Assembly (NCBI RefSeq): GCF_001456025.1
Contig: NZ_LMTZ01000010.1
Span: 1,981 to 39,345, forward strand
Reading direction: 5' to 3'
DNA: 37,365 nt
Origin: Mastigocoleus testarum BC008
GTDB taxonomy: Bacteria; Cyanobacteriota; Cyanobacteriia; Cyanobacteriales; Nostocaceae
Positions 34,175 through 37,365 of this stretch are shown here, one piece after another. A program made the position numbers and the translations under genes. Within the stretch, counting starts at the first letter, position 1, and each line of letters starts with the position of its first letter. Below the pieces are notes generated by a model, which ran no database searches, was not told the origin of the DNA, and saw only the letters and a list, made by a program, of their open reading frames with translations.

Positions 34175-34576
34175 CTAAATCGACTGCAATTCAAGTTCGT
34201 AAGCAATTAAGCGATCCGCTTCATTTATCAGACAATTCAATTCCGCATCATATTGAGCTAATTCTAAAATTGCTGCGATTTTATCTATGTCTCTTTCAGA
34301 AGGCTTGAATAACTTAGATAATCTGCAATATTCTTGTACTAAGTCAAACAGTCGTCTATTATCTGCTTGCAAAAGTCTTACGCGATCATAGCGATCGCGA
34401 TATTTTTTAAAAGGTTTTAATATTTTGGATAATCTGCAATCTTCCTTTACTGGTTCAAACACTTGACCCTTTTCACTATATTTATTTGTACCCACCTTTA
34501 AATTAGTAATGACAATAGGGTTAGGGGGTTCTTTTGATTGAGTGTTCATGGTTGCAAATTTCTGAGAATTTTTCAT
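34175..34576 (-). CDS. Hypothetical protein with internal duplication
   Basis: 133 aa, soluble, charged. Two related segments are visible: VFEPVKEDCRLSKILKPFKKYRD (about 39-61) and LFDLVQEYCRLSKLFKPSERD (about 76-96), sharing a V(K/Q)E(D/Y)CRLSK(I/L)xKP core. The linker YDRVRLLQADNRR and the tail (IAAILELAQYDAELNCLINEADRLIAYELELQ) are helical. The conserved duplicate argues that this is a real protein. No family is recognised. Start ATG at 34576, or 34549 (MNTQSK). It lies between the CHAT and sigma-factor genes; a functional link is speculative. Confidence 0.55.
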   Translation of the reverse strand: MKNSQKFATMNTQSKEPPNPIVITNLKVGTNKYSEKGQVFEPVKEDCRLSKILKPFKKYRDRYDRVRLLQADNRRLFDLVQEYCRLSKLFKPSERDIDKIAAILELAQYDAELNCLINEADRLIAYELELQSI

Positions 34577-34691
34577 AGATAGGTTTTCCGTGGTCTGTGA
34601 AATAATCGTGACTATATGCTTTGTTTAACGCTAATTACTGGGTTTGTACTCCAGGTTTTTAGGTCGGTCTTAATTACACTCCAAAGTATTA

Positions 34692-34976
34692 TTAATTAAG
34701 AGAATTTTCAGAGACTCTTTGACTTATCACTAGAAACCTGTTGGAGATTATTCGGGTTATTAAGCTCAGTTTCAAGTAGAGTTTTAGAAAATTCCAGAAT
34801 TTATGACAATACGACTCAATAAAAACCAAAAAACTTAAATCTCGTAGATCGATTCGAGGAACAAAACCTAATATTTCCGGGGAGTTGTTAGAGTTACCTA
34901 GAGCAAACAGAGCAAGCATTATCGCTTTAAGCAACTTACACTTATCCTTTATTGAACCGTATCGTAGTTTGTTCAC
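34692..34976 (-). CDS. Doubtful hypothetical ORF
   Basis: 94 aa from ATG at 34976, with a basic start and several hydrophobic patches (LLKAIMLALFALG, FWNFLKLYLKLSLI). No domain and no ribosome binding site were seen, and the region is AT-rich. It is listed because it is the only sizeable frame in this 600-bp stretch, which otherwise shows nothing. It may be a chance frame or a gene remnant. Confidence 0.25.
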   Translation of the reverse strand: MNKLRYGSIKDKCKLLKAIMLALFALGNSNNSPEILGFVPRIDLRDLSFLVFIESYCHKFWNFLKLYLKLSLITRIISNRFLVISQRVSENSLN

Positions 34977-35165
34977 GATTTTATAAGACCTTTAGACCAC
35001 TCATTACTTAATGATCTGGACATATCAACTTGTGACATACTCCTTCATATAAAAATTTAAAAGCGATTCATTTCGTCAATAATTCTAAATATAGAAATTA
35101 ATCTTAAAAGTATCTAAAACAACTGTTATAACGCTGAAAATCACTTAACAACTTAAGTCTTATTA

Positions 35166-35264
35166 GTCACAAACATTCTTGTGACAGTCATTTTCTTGTG
35201 AGGGATGCTAAACGGGTAGAGCACAAAGCATACATCCTAGGTAAAGCCCCGGAGGTAGATTCCC
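35166..35264 (+). promoter_or_regulatory. Leader element L1, upstream of the small membrane protein
   Basis: Begins with the inverted repeat GTCACAA-N6-TTGTGAC (35166-35185) and ends with GTAAAGCCCCGGAGGTAGAT (35241-35260) and TCCC. The distance between the two block starts is 75 bases, the same as in leader L2 at 35847-35946. It may be an operator plus 5' UTR structure. It overlaps the first codons of the GTG-started frame. Confidence 0.55.
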
Positions 35265-35581
35265 CAAAGCTGTTGAATTTGGCAAAAAAGAACTTAAAAG
35301 CTATGAAAAACAAGACGAAATGTGCAATTCAATCTGAGTCGCAACAAAAACAAATACACGAAAAAGCAATAAACTCAACAAGTACTTTTTCAAAACAAAT
35401 ATCTTCTACCTTATTACCCTGGTTGCTCATCATCCTTTCCTCAACAATAGTTGCGCCCAGTTTAGTAGCGATAGTAACTTCCAGTTGTGGTGAAGGGAAA
35501 CTCCAGATTAAGTTTTGGGAATTTGAATATCAACTTAATAAGAAAGGTGATTGCAGTATTCCTGACCGACCTGAGAAATAA
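35198..35581 (+). CDS. Hypothetical single-pass membrane protein
   Basis: 127 aa from GTG at 35198. ATG at 35303 (MKNKTKCAIQSES, 93 aa) may be the true start, because the region before it aligns with the untranslated leader of the sigma-factor gene. One membrane helix (about 70-93 of the long form, ISSTLLPWLLIILSSTIVAPSLVAIVTS) is followed by a short tail (SCGEGKLQIKFWEFEYQLNKKGDCSIPD) with two cysteines that could form a disulfide outside the membrane. No family is recognised. It lies 5' of the sigma-factor gene in the same direction; an anti-sigma or sensor role is conceivable but unsupported by any domain. Confidence 0.5.
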   Translation: MRDAKRVEHKAYILGKAPEVDSPKLLNLAKKNLKAMKNKTKCAIQSESQQKQIHEKAINSTSTFSKQISSTLLPWLLIILSSTIVAPSLVAIVTSSCGEGKLQIKFWEFEYQLNKKGDCSIPDRPEK

Positions 35582-35605
35582 ACTTTCAGTCAACCAGGTT
35601 TTATC

Positions 35606-35818
35606 TTATTCCGCTTCAGTCCCGATATAAATTCTTACCCTCTGTTCTAAATCTATTAACCCAACTAGTGAAACAGTATTATTACTGATAATTTTGGCTA
35701 ATTTTATAACTAATCGAAAAAATAAAGGTTTGTTTAAAGCACAGATACACGTATTTCTACGGTTGAGAGTATATTTACCGTAATTGTAACTAATATTTAA
35801 ATAGTTTTTTGTGTACAA
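35606..35818 (-). pseudogene. Possible remnant of a gene C-terminus
   Basis: 70-codon open frame whose last 40 residues (FFRLVIKLAKIISNNTVSLVGLIDLEQRVRIYIGTEAE, split as helix then two strands) look like a folded-domain end. The first 30 residues do not, and the only start is TTG. No family is recognised. It could be the tail of a lost gene or chance. Confidence 0.22.
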
Positions 35819-35846
35819 AAATACTTACGTGATTTTGCATAATGAT

Positions 35847-35946
35847 GTCACAAATATCCTTGTAAGCATCATTTTTCTAATAGAATGCACAAAAAGCTTA
35901 TACAACAAGACAAAATGTTGCGTAAAGTCCCGGAAGAAGATTCCTC
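35847..35946 (+). promoter_or_regulatory. Leader element L2, upstream of the sigma-factor gene
   Basis: GTCACAAATATCCTTGT (35847-35863), then GTAAAGTCCCGGAAGAAGAT (35922-35941) and TCCT. Both blocks match leader L1 with the same 75-base offset. The second arm of the inverted repeat is degraded here (TTGTAAG rather than TTGTGAC). It ends about 58 bases before the sigma-factor ATG. Confidence 0.55.
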
Positions 35947-35991
35947 TACCCTTAAGCAGGGATGTAATTTTTGTTTTAGTAATTTTTTATA

Positions 35992-35999
35992 AAGGAGGT
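35992..35999 (+). promoter_or_regulatory. Full-consensus Shine-Dalgarno for the sigma-factor gene
   Basis: AAGGAGGT, fully complementary to the 16S rRNA 3' end, four bases before ATG at 36004. Most genes in this window have weak or no such site, so strong initiation is implied and the start is fixed. Confidence 0.85.
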
Positions 36000-36003
36000 A
36001 TTT

Positions 36004-36642
36004 ATGAAAAATATGAAGGAACAGTTATATGTAAAAACCCAAAGCTTTATTTTTGCACATATGGAACTACTCCGAAGAACATATCCAGAACTAGATACTG
36101 TTGTTAATTGGAATTCGCTGTATAAGAACGTTCAAAACCGTTTACGACAATTTAATATGGCTAAAAATTATAAGTCTGATGAAATTATCATGGAAGTTCT
36201 AACCCGGTATGACAAAAAAGTTAAGAAAAAAGAGGAAATTCCAAATGTAGAAGCTTGGATGAAACTTACAGCATTAAACTGCATTAGAGAACTAAACCGC
36301 CAGGAATATCCAGTTACAGCATTTAGGAAAATCCCTCACGACCCTTCCGACTTTGAAACCGACCCCAAATTAGTTAAATCAATGATGTCTAACAGTGAAG
36401 ACATTACAGATTTGGAGAGCGAAAACAGGTCTCAAGTTCGAAAAGCCATGAGCAAACTTCCCTCATATAAACGAGAGCTTTTAGAACTTCGAATTGTACA
36501 AGGTTTATCGTGGAATGAAATTGCGAATCACTATATTTCAAAAGGTAAAAATATTAAAGTTGCTACACTCCGTAAGCGAAAGGAAAGAGCATTGGAAGAA
36601 TTAAGAGGAGTATTTTTAGAAATGATTCGGGAAGATAAATAG
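36004..36642 (+). CDS. Divergent sigma-70 family (ECF-like) sigma factor
   Basis: 212 aa. The N-terminal half (about 35-105; NRLRQFNMAKNYKSDEIIMEVLTRYDKKVKK, AWMKLTALNCIRELNRQ) resembles sigma region 2, in particular the last helix that reads the -10 element. A linker with DPSDFETDPKL follows. Region 4 (about 138-205) reads RSQVRKAMSKLPSYKRELLELRIVQGLSWNEIANHYISKG, VATLRKRKERALEELR, a standard sigma-4 helix-turn-helix for the -35 element. Size fits a minimal two-domain sigma. No anti-sigma gene with a recognisable domain is adjacent. Its start is set by a full Shine-Dalgarno. The shared leader with the upstream membrane-protein gene suggests common control. Confidence 0.85.
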   Translation: MKNMKEQLYVKTQSFIFAHMELLRRTYPELDTVVNWNSLYKNVQNRLRQFNMAKNYKSDEIIMEVLTRYDKKVKKKEEIPNVEAWMKLTALNCIRELNRQEYPVTAFRKIPHDPSDFETDPKLVKSMMSNSEDITDLESENRSQVRKAMSKLPSYKRELLELRIVQGLSWNEIANHYISKGKNIKVATLRKRKERALEELRGVFLEMIREDK

Positions 36643-37150
36643 TGCTGTGATTTTTTGAATTTAAGGTCTTCGATGCATAGCATTATTCCACAAATCTGTT
36701 TAATTATTTACTTTAACTTTTTGTTGTATACAAATATCAGTTTATTTGGTGTGAGTGGGTCTTTTTTCTAATCATTTTAGACGAACAACACTCGTTGAGG
36801 GAAAGTGAATTGGGTATTTTGATTGATTACTTTCTTTATAGTTGAATAATAGTTAGTCAAATCTTCAACTTTAAATTAGGATATTGCAAGCAAAATCATA
36901 CCTCCATGCAATTACTAACTAACATTATTAGAAAACTATTTGATTTATTGAGCAATAGATGATTTTTAAAGACTTCTCGCTTTATGAGAAATTATTTAAC
37001 AAAATGATTTACAAAAAATCTATAATCTTTATTTGCGATCGCTTGTTGCTATAGACAATCGCTGTATCGAGCGATATCCCACTTTTCTTTTTCCATCTAA
37101 TTTTCATTTTCATTCACAAATAATACTAAAACCTATGCAACCGGCAAATT
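36643..37150. other. AT-rich intergenic region, about 500 bp, no gene seen
   Basis: Low GC, many stops in all frames, one HIP1 site near 37037. No tRNA, hairpin-plus-T terminator or array was found. Confidence 0.5.
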
Positions 37151-37248
37151 AATACGGTTCAGACAAGTCTGGATTCATTGGTAGAGACATAGCATGCTAC
37201 GTCTCTACATCGATTTTGTTTTACAAAAATTCTTAACAGAACTGTATT
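37151..37248. repeat. Nested palindromic element (AGAGAC/GTCTCT family)
   Basis: Outer arms AATACGGTTC (37151-37160) and GAACTGTATT (37239-37248) match at 9 of 10 bases. The core GTAGAGAC...GTCTCTAC (37181-37208) is a 28-bp palindrome with one mismatched pair around AGCATGCT. CAGACAAGTCTG is a further small hairpin. The whole could fold into a cruciform. Confidence 0.7.
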
Positions 37249-37365
37249 GGTCTTATGACTTCTCTTAGATCTACTGAAAAGCTAGTGTTGTATCCCATCT
37301 TCCGCACCCTAACTGTCACACACCAAGGGGATGAGATTTTTTAGTACATATTTATTAAACAAGAC

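Noticed and set aside
35811..36107. 98-codon plus-strand frame across the sigma-gene start
   Set aside because: Covers the leader and the first sigma codons in another frame; the sigma frame has the ribosome site and the conserved domain.

Overview
The window reads as chromosome of a filamentous, probably heterocyst-type cyanobacterium. The evidence is a magnesium chelatase H subunit (chlorophyll synthesis), a Ycf34 protein otherwise known from plastids and cyanobacteria, more than 15 copies of the HIP1 octamer GCGATCGC, heptameric short tandem repeats (STRR) between and even inside genes, several families of interspersed palindromes, a zinc-ribbon Ser/Thr kinase and a CHAT-TPR protein. No rRNA, tRNA, CRISPR array or prophage was recognised. 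All calls come from reading the sequence and translations; no database search was run.

Layout. 1-1.6 kb: lipoate-ligase-family protein and a YbjN-like protein, both on the minus strand. 1.67-3.07 kb: a TnpB-only IS200/IS605-type element with intact nuclease residues and recognisable end hairpins. 3.1-5.0 kb: Ser/Thr kinase and a lipoprotein. 5.2-8.6 kb: a minus-strand membrane-microdomain operon (NfeD-like protein, then two flotillin/SPFH proteins), its spacers filled with tandem repeats. 9.1-10.7 kb: two membrane proteins of unknown function. 10.95-14.77 kb: bchH/chlH with an in-frame block of heptamer repeats, followed by a small inverted-repeat element and a second, detached copy of the bchH C-terminal coding sequence. 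15.3-18.5 kb: a translationally coupled pair, a HEPN-like protein and a large double P-loop ATPase (ParA-like KGGVGRST half plus AAA-type half with a probable winged helix). This pair is the best candidate in the window for an undescribed, defence-like system. 18.5-22.4 kb: small unknown genes, then housekeeping genes cca, ycf34 and tsaB. 23.0-30.2 kb: a surface-polysaccharide cluster (one GT4 and three GT2 glycosyltransferases and a Wzm/Wzt ABC exporter). 30.3-33.6 kb: a small membrane protein and a secreted TPR-CHAT putative protease. 34.1-36.6 kb: small unknown proteins and a divergent sigma-70-like factor. The sigma factor and the small membrane protein before it share a duplicated upstream leader.

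How the genes relate. The kinase, flotillins and polysaccharide exporter fit a cell-surface and signalling theme. cca and tsaB are both tRNA-maturation genes and bracket ycf34. The HEPN/ATPase pair sits between the bchH duplication scar and a convergent small secreted-protein gene, so it looks like an insertion at a rearranged locus. The CHAT protein, the 133-aa repeat protein, the small membrane protein and the sigma factor form a loose accessory neighbourhood, but only the shared leader ties any of them together.
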